A stretch of DNA of 64,000 nucleotides, from NCBI RefSeq assembly GCF_036347135.1, contig NZ_CP108938.1:372001-436000 (forward strand). Reading direction: 5' to 3'. Below the pieces are notes generated by a model that had not been told where the DNA came from, searched no databases, and was given only the letters and a program-made list of their open reading frames with translations. Positions 35,919 to 45,051 of the stretch are shown here, piece by piece; positions within the stretch are counted from its first letter, which is position 1; each line of letters starts with the position of its first letter. The position numbers and the translations under genes are program-made. The DNA comes from Streptomyces sp. NBC_00775 (GTDB taxonomy: Bacteria > Actinomycetota > Actinomycetes > Streptomycetales > Streptomycetaceae).

Positions 35919-36770
35919 ATGGCCGGCTGGGAGTGGGACGACACTCTGTTCAAGGGAGCGGCCTCCTACTACCGGCGCGGGAGGCTTCCGTACGCCCCCG
36001 GGCTGGCGGACGTACTCGCCGAGGTGCTGCGGCTCGACGGTCAGGGGCGGCTTCTCGATGTGGGATGCGGACCGGGCATCCTTGGGCTGAGTCTGGCGCA
36101 CCTGTTCGGTGAGATCGTCGGTGTGGATCCGGACAGCGGGATGATCGATGAAGCCAGGCGTGGGGCCGCCGAGGCGGGCGTGTCCGGAAAGGCGCGGTGG
36201 GTACGGGTCCGGGCCGAGGAACTGCCCGCGGCCCTGGGGACGTTCGACGTGGCGGTTTTCGCTCAGTCCGTTCACTGGATGGATCGCGACCTGGTGGCGG
36301 GAAGCGTCAGGGACATGCTCCGGCCCGGCGGGGCGCTGGTGCACATCTCGGATCTGAAGACGGAGAACCGGACCGTCGACGATCTCCCGCATCCGGCGGT
36401 GCCCTATGCGGCGATCGACGAGTTGGTCAGGCGATACCTGGGACCGGTCCGTCGAGCCGGTCGCGGGGTGCTACCGCAGGGAACACCCGGCGGTGAGGCC
36501 GCGGTGTTCACCCGAGCGGGATTCTCCGGCCCTCAGCGCCATGTCGTTCCTGGCGGGCAGGCGCTCGAACGCACCTGGGACGACACCGTCGCCTGGGCGT
36601 TCTCGATGTCCTCCTCGGCTCCGCACCTGTTCGGCGCGCGCCGTGCCGACTTCGAGGCAGACCTGCGTCGACTGCTGCGGGAGGCCTCCCCGTCGGGCCG
36701 GTTCTCCGAACGCCAGCCGAGCACCGAGGTCTTCGTCTGGCGAAGGAACCCCGCCGCCACGACGGGATAG
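35919..36770 (+). CDS. Class I SAM-dependent methyltransferase
   Basis: About 283 residues from ATG 35919; GTG 35910 or 35916 are alternatives. LFKGAASYYRRGRLPYAPGL precedes motif I, LLDVGCGPGILGLSLAHL; GVDPDSGMIDEARR is the acidic loop and VAVFAQSVHWMDRD the post-motif. DMLRPGGALVHISDL follows. The FxG-x-A-x-Y-Y-R-R-G-R N-terminus is typical of a Streptomyces methyltransferase subgroup with unknown substrate. It is downstream of the operon by 160 bp and appears independent. Confidence 0.85.
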   Translation: MAGWEWDDTLFKGAASYYRRGRLPYAPGLADVLAEVLRLDGQGRLLDVGCGPGILGLSLAHLFGEIVGVDPDSGMIDEARRGAAEAGVSGKARWVRVRAEELPAALGTFDVAVFAQSVHWMDRDLVAGSVRDMLRPGGALVHISDLKTENRTVDDLPHPAVPYAAIDELVRRYLGPVRRAGRGVLPQGTPGGEAAVFTRAGFSGPQRHVVPGGQALERTWDDTVAWAFSMSSSAPHLFGARRADFEADLRRLLREASPSGRFSERQPSTEVFVWRRNPAATTG

Positions 36771-36800
36771 CGGAGCCGCCTCCTCTGCCAGAATGCCGTC

Positions 36801-37394
36801 ATGACGATGATCTCGGCCGGCGCCGAGCAACTCGCGGCCGCAATCGACGCCCTCGGCCGTGAGAGGTCCACCCTGGTGGCCCTTGACGGTATGGGAGGCT
36901 CCGGCAAATCGACCCTGGCGGCTGCCCTTGCCGAGTTGCGCGGTGCCGTGGTCGTGCACGGCGACGACTTCTACCGTCCCATGGACGCGGAGGAGCGCGC
37001 CCGGCTGAGCCCTGCCCAGGGCTACGACCGCTACTTCGACTGGCAGCGGCTGCGCGAGGAGGTGCTGGTCCCTCTCACCGACGGTCACGATGCCGCTTAC
37101 CGGCGCTACGACTGGGAGACCGGAGCACTGGCGCCGGACGAGATCCACGCCGTCTCCCGTTCCGGCATAGTCGTCGTCGAGGGCGTGTACACCGCCCGGC
37201 CCGAACTCACCGACTACTACGGCCTGGTGGTCTACGTCGACACGCCACCCGAGGAATCCATGCGACGGCTCCGCGAACGCGGCCACGACCACGGCCCGAT
37301 CGACTGGGAGTCCCGCTGGCGCCTGGCCGAAGAGCACTACCTGGCCACGACCCGCCCCCGGGAGCGCGCGCACTTGGTGGTTCCCGGGCACTGA
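36801..37394 (+). CDS. Uridine kinase-like P-loop protein
   Basis: 197 residues from ATG 36801. The Walker A motif is ALDGMGGSGKSTLAAALAEL near residue 28, with VVHGDDFYRPMDAEER as the D-D-F-Y substrate-binding motif of uridine kinase/phosphoribulokinase families, and IVVVEGVYTARPEL as the Walker B-like E-G-V-Y segment. VDTPPEESMRRLRERGHDHG is the lid/Arg region. It probably phosphorylates a nucleoside or related sugar. Length is normal for this short actinobacterial subgroup. Confidence 0.9.
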   Translation: MTMISAGAEQLAAAIDALGRERSTLVALDGMGGSGKSTLAAALAELRGAVVVHGDDFYRPMDAEERARLSPAQGYDRYFDWQRLREEVLVPLTDGHDAAYRRYDWETGALAPDEIHAVSRSGIVVVEGVYTARPELTDYYGLVVYVDTPPEESMRRLRERGHDHGPIDWESRWRLAEEHYLATTRPRERAHLVVPGH

Positions 37395-37450
37395 ACCGCC
37401 TTGTCCTCACACGGAACCGGCGTGTCAGTGGTGCGCTGTACGTTGCTGGC

Positions 37451-38038
37451 ATGGGCATTTACGTAGTCAGTGTCGACGCTGAGGACTGGTTCGGTGAAGG
37501 CGAGGACGGATGGGGAGATGTCGCCTCGGCGCTGAACGTCGAGTTGGGACGGCGTGGTCTGCCGCCGTATGACTCCGTACCTGAAGAGACAGAGTTCGTC
37601 CGAGGTTCCGGACAGGCCTTCGAGGAGAAGCTGATCCCCTCCATGGACGGGTTCGCCGCGCTGTGCCGTGCCCGCCTTTCCCAGGAGGAGACGGAGCTGG
37701 TGTGTGGCTGGACGGTCATGGTGCCGCCGTCCCTGGACGAGGAGATCTGGTTGCCGGTCGAGTCTTCCTATACGGAGTCGACCATGGTCGCTGGCGCGCC
37801 TCAAGTGCTGGCCATCGCGGAGAAGTTGGCGGCTGCCACAGACCTGCCGGCCGAGGTCCCGATGATGTGCGACAACCTCGATCTGACCATGTGGTTCATG
37901 AACGGGGCGGCGAAGGAGCTGGCCGCGGTCCGGCCGGGGGCGTGGAGCGACGACCTGGACACCGCCTTCTATGTCGCCCTGTACCTGCGCGCCGCGCAGC
38001 ACTCCATACGACGCGGCTGCCCCATCGTCTACTCCTAG
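37451..38038 (+). CDS. Hypothetical protein
   Basis: 195 residues from ATG 37451. It is acidic, soluble and has no signal peptide. Segments such as YVVSVDAEDWFGEGEDGWGD, SLDEEIWLPVESSYTES and MCDNLDLTMWFMNGAAKELA look conserved but match no family I recognise. Its position after the kinase-like gene (56 bp) suggests independent transcription. Confidence 0.75.
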   Translation: MGIYVVSVDAEDWFGEGEDGWGDVASALNVELGRRGLPPYDSVPEETEFVRGSGQAFEEKLIPSMDGFAALCRARLSQEETELVCGWTVMVPPSLDEEIWLPVESSYTESTMVAGAPQVLAIAEKLAAATDLPAEVPMMCDNLDLTMWFMNGAAKELAAVRPGAWSDDLDTAFYVALYLRAAQHSIRRGCPIVYS

Positions 38039-38078
38039 TACTCCCAATGCTCCTCATACTCCTGAGCGTTGACGAGCG

Positions 38079-39041
38079 TCATCGGGGGGTCAGCACGATG
38101 CGCTGGCCGGGGGCGGTGGGGGTGTTCCACGCCTGCTCGACCTGGGAGAGGGGGAGGACGAGAGGGTTCACGGCCAGGGTGCCGGAGGTGATCTCCGTGG
38201 CGAGGGAGGGAAGTTCGGCGAGGATTCCGGCGGTGGTGACCGAGCCCTGACCGCTGCCCATGATCTGCAGGTTCGCCGCGCGCAGCAGGGACGAGGGCAG
38301 GGCGATCTCCGCTCCGGCCATGGAGCCGATCTGGATCCAGGCCAGCGGTTTGGCGCGCTCGGGACGGGCGGTGAGCAGGGCGGGCATGGCGTGTTCGGCA
38401 GCCGGGCCCCAGAGGTAGTCGATGACGACGTCCGCGTCGCCGGCGCTCCGGCCGAGGCGGTCGGCGACCTCCTTGGGCTCGCCCAGCAGGGAGACCGTCT
38501 CGTCCGCACCCAGGCCCGGCAGAAGGTCCAGGCGCTCGGCGTCACGGCCGGCGGCCACGACGTGGGCGGCGCCGAGGTGCTTGGCGATCTGGACGGCGAG
38601 CTGTCCGGCGTTGCCGGTCGCACCCAGGACCAGGACACTCGCGCCGGGCGGGAGGGTCACGCGGCGGCGGAGGGCGACCCAGGAGGACATGCCGGGGTTC
38701 ATCGCGGCGGCCACCGTGACCGGGTCGGTGTCCGTCGGCAGGGTGATGGCGCGGCGGCGGTCGACGACGGCCTGCTCGGCCATGGTGCCCAGGGCGGTGT
38801 CGGGGGCGACGAAGTAGAGCAGTTCCCCTTGTTCGCTGCGGCCGACCGCGTCGATGCCCGGGACCAGGGGCAGGACGCCCTCGGAGGTGTAGTGGCTGCC
38901 GTTGGCGCTGGAGCGCACCCTCGGGTGGAGTCCGGCGGCCAGGACGTCCACCAGGACTTCGTGCCCGTCGCGGGGCCGGGGGGTGTCGATGGTGTCGAAG
39001 CGGGGCGGGGCGTCGAAGGAACGGACGACGGCGGCGTACAT
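38079..39041 (-). CDS. Zinc-less MDR-family quinone/alcohol oxidoreductase
   Basis: About 320 residues from ATG 39041, preceded by AGGAGG. The MDR nucleotide-binding region is ASVLVLGATGNAGQLAVQIA, and VVAAGRDAERLDLLPGLGAD follows. PGIDAVGRSEQGELLYFVAP gives the N-terminal GroES-like domain. No Cys/His zinc ligands of alcohol dehydrogenases are evident, so it belongs to the quinone-oxidoreductase branch. It is divergent from a MarR gene with three direct repeats between, a common arrangement for MarR-controlled reductases responding to quinones or aldehydes. Confidence 0.9.
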   Translation of the reverse strand: MYAAVVRSFDAPPRFDTIDTPRPRDGHEVLVDVLAAGLHPRVRSSANGSHYTSEGVLPLVPGIDAVGRSEQGELLYFVAPDTALGTMAEQAVVDRRRAITLPTDTDPVTVAAAMNPGMSSWVALRRRVTLPPGASVLVLGATGNAGQLAVQIAKHLGAAHVVAAGRDAERLDLLPGLGADETVSLLGEPKEVADRLGRSAGDADVVIDYLWGPAAEHAMPALLTARPERAKPLAWIQIGSMAGAEIALPSSLLRAANLQIMGSGQGSVTTAGILAELPSLATEITSGTLAVNPLVLPLSQVEQAWNTPTAPGQRIVLTPR

Positions 39042-39085
39042 GGCTGGCCTCCTGGCATCGGACGGGAACGGACGCGGCACACAGA

Positions 39086-39159
39086 TGGTTTGTGCCGCGT
39101 ACTACTTCGACAGTAGTTTGTGCCGCGTACTAGGTCAAGGTAGTTTGTGTCACGTACCA
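39086..39159. promoter_or_regulatory. Three direct operator-like repeats for the MarR/oxidoreductase pair
   Basis: TGGTTTGTGCCGCGTACTA (39086-39104), TAGTTTGTGCCGCGTACTA (39114-39132) and TAGTTTGTGTCACGTACCA (39141-39159) are spaced 28 and 27 bp in the divergent spacer. The TAGT...ACTA ends make each unit partly palindromic, as expected of MarR sites. Confidence 0.65.
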
Positions 39160-39203
39160 GGACGAGCGGAGAAAGCGGCCCAGGCCGTACGGAGGAAGCC
39201 ACC

Positions 39204-39680
39204 TTGCCCCCCAGTCACCAGCCGGACCCGGCGGACCGCCCGCAGGCCGACGAACCTCACGACCGGCAGGTCGACGAACCGCAGGACACCGTCGACGCCC
39301 TGGTCCAGCTCTCGTTCCTGATCCAGGGCGCCCTGACGCGCATCGCGTCCGAGCACGACCTCTCCCTCATCCAGGTCCGCCTCCTCGGCATCCTGCGCGA
39401 CCGCCGCCCCGGCATGCTCGAACTCGCCCGCCACCTGGGCCTGGACAAGTCCTCCATGACCGGCCTCGTCACCCGCGCCGAGAAACGCGGTCTGGTCCAG
39501 CGCACGCCCTCACCCCACGACGGCCGCGCCGTCCTCGTCGACCTCACCCCACTCGGCCGACAACTCACCGACCAGTGCACCGCCGAAATGGACGAGCAGA
39601 TCGCCGCCCTGACCGCGCCACTGACCACCACCGAACACACCCAGATCCGCGCACTGGCCGCGAAACTCCTGCGGAGGTAG
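39204..39680 (+). CDS. MarR-family transcriptional regulator
   Basis: About 158 residues from TTG 39204, preferred because GGAGGA (39191-39196) is seven bases upstream; an in-frame alternative start is at 39147. The winged helix-turn-helix is in RLLGILRDRRPGMLELARHL, GLDKSSMTGLVTRAEKRGLV and the wing SPHDGRAVLVDLTPLG. It is divergent from the quinone oxidoreductase gene and likely represses it and itself from the three repeats in the spacer. The N-terminal 30 residues are a Asp/Pro-rich tail. Confidence 0.92.
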   Translation: MPPSHQPDPADRPQADEPHDRQVDEPQDTVDALVQLSFLIQGALTRIASEHDLSLIQVRLLGILRDRRPGMLELARHLGLDKSSMTGLVTRAEKRGLVQRTPSPHDGRAVLVDLTPLGRQLTDQCTAEMDEQIAALTAPLTTTEHTQIRALAAKLLRR

Positions 39681-39949
39681 CCGGCCAAGTCACCAGAAGC
39701 CGTTGGGGACATAGCATGCTCGGACGAGGCAGCAACCCCAACCCCGCCTCACGAACAGGCGTGTGACAGACGTTATTTGACAAGCGGAATCCGCCAAGGT
39801 TGTCATGAGCACATGCTGCGACGCCTTGGGACCTGCTGCACTCGTCGAGCCGACGGCTGTGCCCTCGACGCCGGTTGTAGCCCGTCACTGGACGCAGCGT
39901 GCACGAAGACCGCGGGTGCCACCGCCAGGGCAAAGGGCGGGCGGCTGCC
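39681..39949. other. Intergenic region upstream of the LAL regulator
   Basis: About 270 bp. TTGACA at 39777-39782 and TTGTCA at 39802-39807 form an inverted repeat around GGAATCCGCC, and the former is a good -35 sequence; no clear -10 hexamer follows. No small gene is supported. Confidence 0.35.
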
Positions 39950-42862
39950 GTGGAAGTACGGTCATTGACCGGGCGCCGCGAGCTGCTCGACACCGCCCGG
40001 GCCGAGTTGACGGCCCGTTCCGGAGTGCTCTTCCACGGTCCCGCGGGGATCGGCAAGTCCACGCTCGTGGCCGCCCTCACGGCGTCCTTGGCCGCGCATG
40101 ACCGGTCGGCCGGCACGGTGCTGCACTGCTCGCCCGCTCAGGAGGACGCCCGGCTCCCGTTCGCCGGCCTCATCGACCTGTTCGCGCGGGTGCCGGAGAG
40201 CTGCCTGGAGGCCCTGGCGCCCGCGCCCCGGGCGGCGCTGAGGGCAGCCCTGCTGCGTGGCCGTGAACCGGACGCCGACCGGAGCCGTCTCGCGGTGCGC
40301 GTCGCCGTCCTCGAAGTGCTGCGAACTCTCGCCGCCACCGGCCCCGTTCTGCTGGTCATCGACGGTCTCCAGTGGCTCGACGAGCCGAGCGCCGAGGTGC
40401 TCGCCTTCGCCGTACGTCGTGTCGGGGGCCTCGGCATACGGGTGGTGGCCGCCGAGCGGGTGGCCGACGGCGAGCAGCCGGAACGGCTGCGCTGCTGCCC
40501 GCCGGGCACCGTCGAACTTCCCGTGCCGCCGCTGACGGACGGCGAGGTGGCGTACCTCGTACGCACCGACATCGGTGCCGATCTGCCACCGGCGGTGCTG
40601 CGCGCGATCCAGGACGCCGTCGCCGGAAACCCTTGGTACGCACTGGAGTTGGGGCGGGCGGCTCAGCGCGACGGAGCGCCCGTCGGCTTCGGCCGGACGC
40701 TGGCCGTACCCCGAAGGCTGCGTAACCTGCTGCTGGACCAGGTGCGTACGCTGCCGGAGACAGCGCGGCGCACCCTGCTCGTCACGAGCGCCGCCGCCCG
40801 CCCCAGCCTCACTCTGCTGCGTGCCGCCGGGCTCCATGACCCCGCCGCGGATCTCGCGGAGGCCGAACGACTCGGCGTCGCGACGGCCGACGCCGACGGA
40901 ACCATACGTTTCCGGCATCCGCTGCTCCGGGCGGCCGTCTATGCCGACGCCCCGGAGTACAGCCGCCGGCAGGCCCACGCCCTGCTGGCTCGCGCGGTCA
41001 CCGAGCCCGTGGAGCAGGCCCGCCACCTCGCTCTCGCCCACCCGCACGAGGACGAGGCCACCGCCCGCACGCTGATGTCCGCGGCCGAGTCCGCACGCCG
41101 CCGCGGTGCACCCGATGCCGCCTGTGAACTGGCCGGGCTCGCCGCCCGACGCACTCCCGGCGACCGCCCCGCGGAGCGCGCCGACCGGCTGCTGGCCGCG
41201 GCCGAGTACGCGTGCGACGCCGGACAACTGGAAGAGGCGGGGCAGGCGGCCGAGACCGTCCTCGCCGAGTCGGGCTCCGCACGGCAGCGGGTGCGGGCGC
41301 GGCTTGTCCTGCTGCGCAACGCCGGACAGGCACTGGAGGGTACCCATGACCTGATCGGGGAAGGCCTCCGGGACGCCGACGGCGACCCGGAGGCCGAGGC
41401 GTGGCTGCACCACTGGGCAGCGGTACGCGGCCTGCTGTGCGGGGAGTTGGAGGAGGCGTCCCGGCATGCCCGGCGCGCTGCCCGGCAGGCGGCCGTGGCA
41501 GGCGACACGGACACCCGGATCGGGGCACTGGCCACCCTCGCCCGGGTGCGGTCCCTGGCCGGGGAACCGGTCGCCGCCGACGTCGCGCTCGAAGAGGCGC
41601 TCGCCCTGGTCGGCGGCGCCGACGCCGGCCCGGAAAGCTGGGGACTGATCCGGATGCGGGCGATCCTCGCCCTGGACTCCGACAAGGTGACCGAGGCCCG
41701 GGACCAGGTCACCCAACTCCTTGCGCAGATCGGCGAGTTCGCCGGGGTCGAGGAGGTGATGGCGACCTTGGTGGCGCTGACCCGTATTCAGGTGCGCTCC
41801 GGGCATTGCCGGGAGGCGCTGCGCACCGCCGCCCGCTGCTCACGTGCCCTGGCCGAGACCGGCGTACAGGCTGCTCCGGCGCTGTATGCGGCGGCGCTCG
41901 CGGCGACGGCGGGCGGTACAGCAGACGAGGCCCGGCACCTCGCCGAGCAGGCGGTACGGGCCTCGGAGGCTGACGGCGACCGGCTGTTCCTGCTGCGAGC
42001 GCTGGCGGTGCTCGGGCAGGCCGAGCTGCTCGTCGGCGACCCACGGGGGGCAGCGGCCGCGGTCGAGGCGCTGCAACGCGTCAGGGAACTCGGCGAGGCC
42101 ATGTCCGCCGCCGACCCGCCCTTGCTGCACTGGTACAGCGACTTGGCCGAAGCGCTGGTCGTCCTGGGCGAGACGGAGGCGGCCGGGGCCGTGATCCGCG
42201 AGGCCCGCACGCGGGTGTCCGGCGATGCGCCCGGGAGCGTACTGGCAGCTCTGGAGCGGGCGGAGGGGCTGCGTGAGGCGGGGCTCGGCCGGGCGAAGGA
42301 GGGGGCGGTACGGCTGCGTGCCGCCGTGGACCGCCTGCGTCATCTTCCGTTGCCCGTGGAGCTGGTGCGCACCCTGATCGCGCTCGGCACGGTCGAGCGC
42401 CGCTCGCGCCGCAGGAGCGCGGCGCGCGTGGTTCTCGGTGAGGCGCTGGAGACCGCGGCGCGGATCGGCGCCGCTCCGCTGGCGGCGCGGGCCGGGGACG
42501 AGCTGAGGCGACTGGAGGCCGGAGACCGGAGCGTCGAGGCAGGCGCGGGCGGACCCGAACTCACCCCCACGGAGGCCAGGATCGCCGGACTGGTCGGCGG
42601 CGGGGCCACCAACCGGGAAGTCGCCGCTGAGCTGTTCATCAGCGTCAAGACGGTGGAAGGTGCCCTGTCGCGGGTCTACCGCAAGCTCGGGGTCCGCTCG
42701 CGCACCGCGCTCGCCCATGCGATGGCGGTCGCCGTCATCGCATCCGGGGCGGCCGTGGATTCCGGCGATGAGGACCAAGTGAAGTCCCAGACGCAGATAG
42801 TGACGGTGAGTCAGTCCGGCAGCCGTGTCCGGACTCCCCGTGCGCTCGACATCCGCCGTTGA
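39950..42862 (+). CDS. Large ATP-binding LuxR-family regulator (LAL)
   Basis: About 970 residues from GTG 39950 (GTG 39899 also in frame). The N-terminal STAND/AAA domain has the Walker A LFHGPAGIGKSTLVAAL and Walker B LLVIDGLQWLDEPS (residues about 120-135). A long alpha-helical repeat region follows. The C-terminal LuxR helix-turn-helix covers the last 80 residues: LTPTEARIAGLVGGGATNRE, then AAELFISVKTVEGALSRVYR and KLGVRSRTALA. LAL proteins activate pathway genes in response to an ATP-dependent signal. No target gene is identified; the S53 protease gene lies 120 bp downstream in the same direction. Confidence 0.92.
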   Translation: MEVRSLTGRRELLDTARAELTARSGVLFHGPAGIGKSTLVAALTASLAAHDRSAGTVLHCSPAQEDARLPFAGLIDLFARVPESCLEALAPAPRAALRAALLRGREPDADRSRLAVRVAVLEVLRTLAATGPVLLVIDGLQWLDEPSAEVLAFAVRRVGGLGIRVVAAERVADGEQPERLRCCPPGTVELPVPPLTDGEVAYLVRTDIGADLPPAVLRAIQDAVAGNPWYALELGRAAQRDGAPVGFGRTLAVPRRLRNLLLDQVRTLPETARRTLLVTSAAARPSLTLLRAAGLHDPAADLAEAERLGVATADADGTIRFRHPLLRAAVYADAPEYSRRQAHALLARAVTEPVEQARHLALAHPHEDEATARTLMSAAESARRRGAPDAACELAGLAARRTPGDRPAERADRLLAAAEYACDAGQLEEAGQAAETVLAESGSARQRVRARLVLLRNAGQALEGTHDLIGEGLRDADGDPEAEAWLHHWAAVRGLLCGELEEASRHARRAARQAAVAGDTDTRIGALATLARVRSLAGEPVAADVALEEALALVGGADAGPESWGLIRMRAILALDSDKVTEARDQVTQLLAQIGEFAGVEEVMATLVALTRIQVRSGHCREALRTAARCSRALAETGVQAAPALYAAALAATAGGTADEARHLAEQAVRASEADGDRLFLLRALAVLGQAELLVGDPRGAAAAVEALQRVRELGEAMSAADPPLLHWYSDLAEALVVLGETEAAGAVIREARTRVSGDAPGSVLAALERAEGLREAGLGRAKEGAVRLRAAVDRLRHLPLPVELVRTLIALGTVERRSRRRSAARVVLGEALETAARIGAAPLAARAGDELRRLEAGDRSVEAGAGGPELTPTEARIAGLVGGGATNREVAAELFISVKTVEGALSRVYRKLGVRSRTALAHAMAVAVIASGAAVDSGDEDQVKSQTQIVTVSQSGSRVRTPRALDIRR

Positions 42863-42984
42863 CATGACATCTGTAGTTAACACGTAAAGCAAGGGTTCCC
42901 CCGCTTATGCGGGTGGGGCTGATGTTCCTACGTTGAAGCCGTTCCGCTTCCGGGACACCACCCCCCACTCTCCGGAGGACCTCA

Positions 42985-44611
42985 GTGAGTTCACGCCTGA
43001 AACTGGTTGGTCTGGTCGCCGTGCCGGCCCTGCTCGCCGCCGCCGTGCCCGCCGCCTACGCCGTCGGCACCCCTCAGCCGCACTCAACCCGCGCGGCCAT
43101 CACCGGAGATGTCCTGAAGGGTCTGAAGCAGGACGCGACCCGCACCGGCAACGTCGCCACCGGGAAGCGGATATCGGTGGCGATCAGCCTGACCGCCAGA
43201 AACGACAAGGCACTCGACACCTTCGTCGCCAAGGTCAGCAACCCGCGGTCGAGTTCCTACGGCCATTACCTGACGAAGCGGCAGTTCGCGGCCCGCTTCG
43301 GCCGGACCGATGCCGAGATCAAGCAGCTCAAGGACTATCTGCGCGCGCAGGGACTCACCGTCACCGCCGTCCACACGGGGAACCTGCTGGTCGACGCCAG
43401 CGGCACCGCCGCCCAGCTGGAGAAGGCCTTCGGCACCAAGCTGTCGACCTGGAAGGACGCCGCGTCGGGGCGCTCGTTCTACGCCAACGACACCGCGCCG
43501 ACCCTGCCGACCGCCATCGCCTCCCTCGTCAGCGACGTGGCCGGCCTCAACAACCGCGCCCAGCTGCACCACCAGTCGGCCTCCACCGTCGCCCCCCGCA
43601 ACGGCCCGGGCGGCGGCTACACCCCGGCCCAGCTCAAGGGCGGCTACAACGTCTCCGGTACGTACACCGGCAGCGGCCAGAAGATCGCGCTGATCGAGTT
43701 CGACGGCTTCCAGCAGTCCAACATCACCAAGTACGACACCAACTACAGCCTGGGCTCGCCCACTCCGACCGTGCAGAAGGTCGACGGCGGTTCGGGCGCG
43801 CTCGGCGACGGCCAGGTCGAGGTCGAGCTGGACATCGAGGTCCTGCACGCGATCGCCCCCAAGGCGAACGTCACCGTCTTCGAGGGCCCCAACTCCGACG
43901 CGGGTGAGGTCGATACCTACCAGGCCATCGTCGACAGCGGCATCCCGACCACCTCGATCAGCTGGGGCGCCGCCGAGAGCGCGCGCACCACCTCCAACAT
44001 CAACGCCGTGGACGCCGTCTTCAAGGCGGGCGCCGCCCAGGGTCTCGGTTTCTACGCGGCGTCCGGGGACAGCGGCTCCGACGACGCGGGCGACGGCGGC
44101 ACCTCCGTCGACTACCCGGCCAGCGACCCGTACGTCACCGGCGTCGGCGGCAAAGCTGACCGTCACCTCGGCCAACGCCTGGAGCAAGGAGGTGGCCTGG
44201 TCGGGCGGCGGTGGCGGCAAGTCCTCCGTCTTCAAGATCCCCAGCTGGCAGACCGCGGTGCAGAAGAGCGCCGGCGGCGGCTACCGCCAGGTGCCGGACG
44301 TCTCGGCCCACGCCAACCCCAGCCCCGGCGTCTCGATCTACTCGCAGGGCTCCTGGTCCTCGGTAGGCGGCACCAGCGCGGCAGCACCCGAATGGGCCGC
44401 CTTCGCCGCCCTCTACAACCAGCAGGCCGCGGCGGCCGGCGACGCCAACCTCGGCTTCGCCAACCCCGCCCTCTACACGGCGAGCGGCACCGGCTTCCAC
44501 GACATCACCAGCGGCAGCAACGGTGATTACTCCGCCGCCACCGGCTGGGACTTCACCACCGGATGGGGCTCGTACAACGCCGCGACCCTGGCGAGCAAGC
44601 TGCTCGGCTGA
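42985..44611 (+). pseudogene. S53-family (sedolisin/kumamolisin-like) secreted protease, frameshifted
   Basis: GTG 42985 follows GGAGG. Residues 1-28 are a signal peptide, followed by the pro-kumamolisin activation domain (SVAISLTARNDKALDTFVAK, SSSYGHYLTKRQFAARFG). The catalytic Glu/Asp segment EVELDIEVLHAIAP is in this frame. At 44152 one extra base (or a two-base loss from an ACC codon) shifts the frame: GVGGKADRH replaces GVGG-T/S-KLTVTS. The catalytic Ser motif GGTSAAAPEWAAF and the Ca-binding end are therefore in the +2 frame, ending at 44611. Both parts are well preserved, so this is a recent mutation or a sequencing error. Confidence 0.85.
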
Positions 44612-44640
44612 CCCTCAGCGACTGAAGGCCAAGCAATAAG

Positions 44641-44670
44641 GCGCGGGCCGGGATCACTCCCGGCCCGCGC
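44641..44670 (+). terminator. Terminator hairpin after the S53 protease gene
   Basis: GCGCGGGCCGGGA and TCCCGGCCCGCGC form a perfect 13-bp stem with a TCAC loop, 30 bp after the protease stop. No U-run follows, which is usual in high-GC actinobacteria. Confidence 0.8.
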
Positions 44671-44854
44671 TGCGCGTCTGTTCCTGTCCTGCGTCCCGAA
44701 CGCGCCCCGAATCCGTCGCACATGGACGAGCGCCGCGGCGTCTTCCGCTACACCGGCGCCCTCCGTTCGATCACCCTCCCCCGGGCGCCCCGGGCCCCGA
44801 CTCACCCAGGCGGAGTCGCAGGCACTGCGGGAAGCGGCGGCCGCGGTCGAGCAG

Positions 44855-45035
44855 CGACCCGCTGACTCGTCGATGGCCGAGTCCGCCCAGGACGTGTTGT
44901 CGTTGTGGGTGAGGGTCACATAGCGGACGCCGAGTCGGGCGTACGACCGCAGGACGCCCGGGGACTCGGCGAGGCTGTGGCCGCCCTCGATGCCCAGCGG
45001 GGAGGCGATCCGTCCGTCGGCGACCGAGCGCGATC
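44855..45035 (-). pseudogene. M19 membrane dipeptidase fragment
   Basis: About 60 residues, reading [20 protein letters not shown], then [20 protein letters not shown] and [11 protein letters not shown], match the central region of renal-type dipeptidases (G-I-E-G-G-H and T-L-T-H-N/x-x-N). The rest of the ~400-residue enzyme is absent on both sides; the frame closes at TGA upstream and loses identity after the WADSAID segment. Confidence 0.75.
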
Positions 45036-45051
45036 ACCACCTCCGGGGACG

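Larger units (their letters stand above)
44612..45051. other. Gene-decay spacer with terminator and fragments
   Basis: Contains the terminator 44641-44670 and an M19 remnant on the minus strand. A plus-strand frame 44801-44923 has a coding-like stretch [20 protein letters not shown] with no start or family identity, probably another fragment. Confidence 0.45.

Noticed and set aside
39962..41806. Open frame of about 610 codons opposite the LAL regulator
   Set aside because: Shadow of a gene with Walker and LuxR motifs; low-complexity translation.
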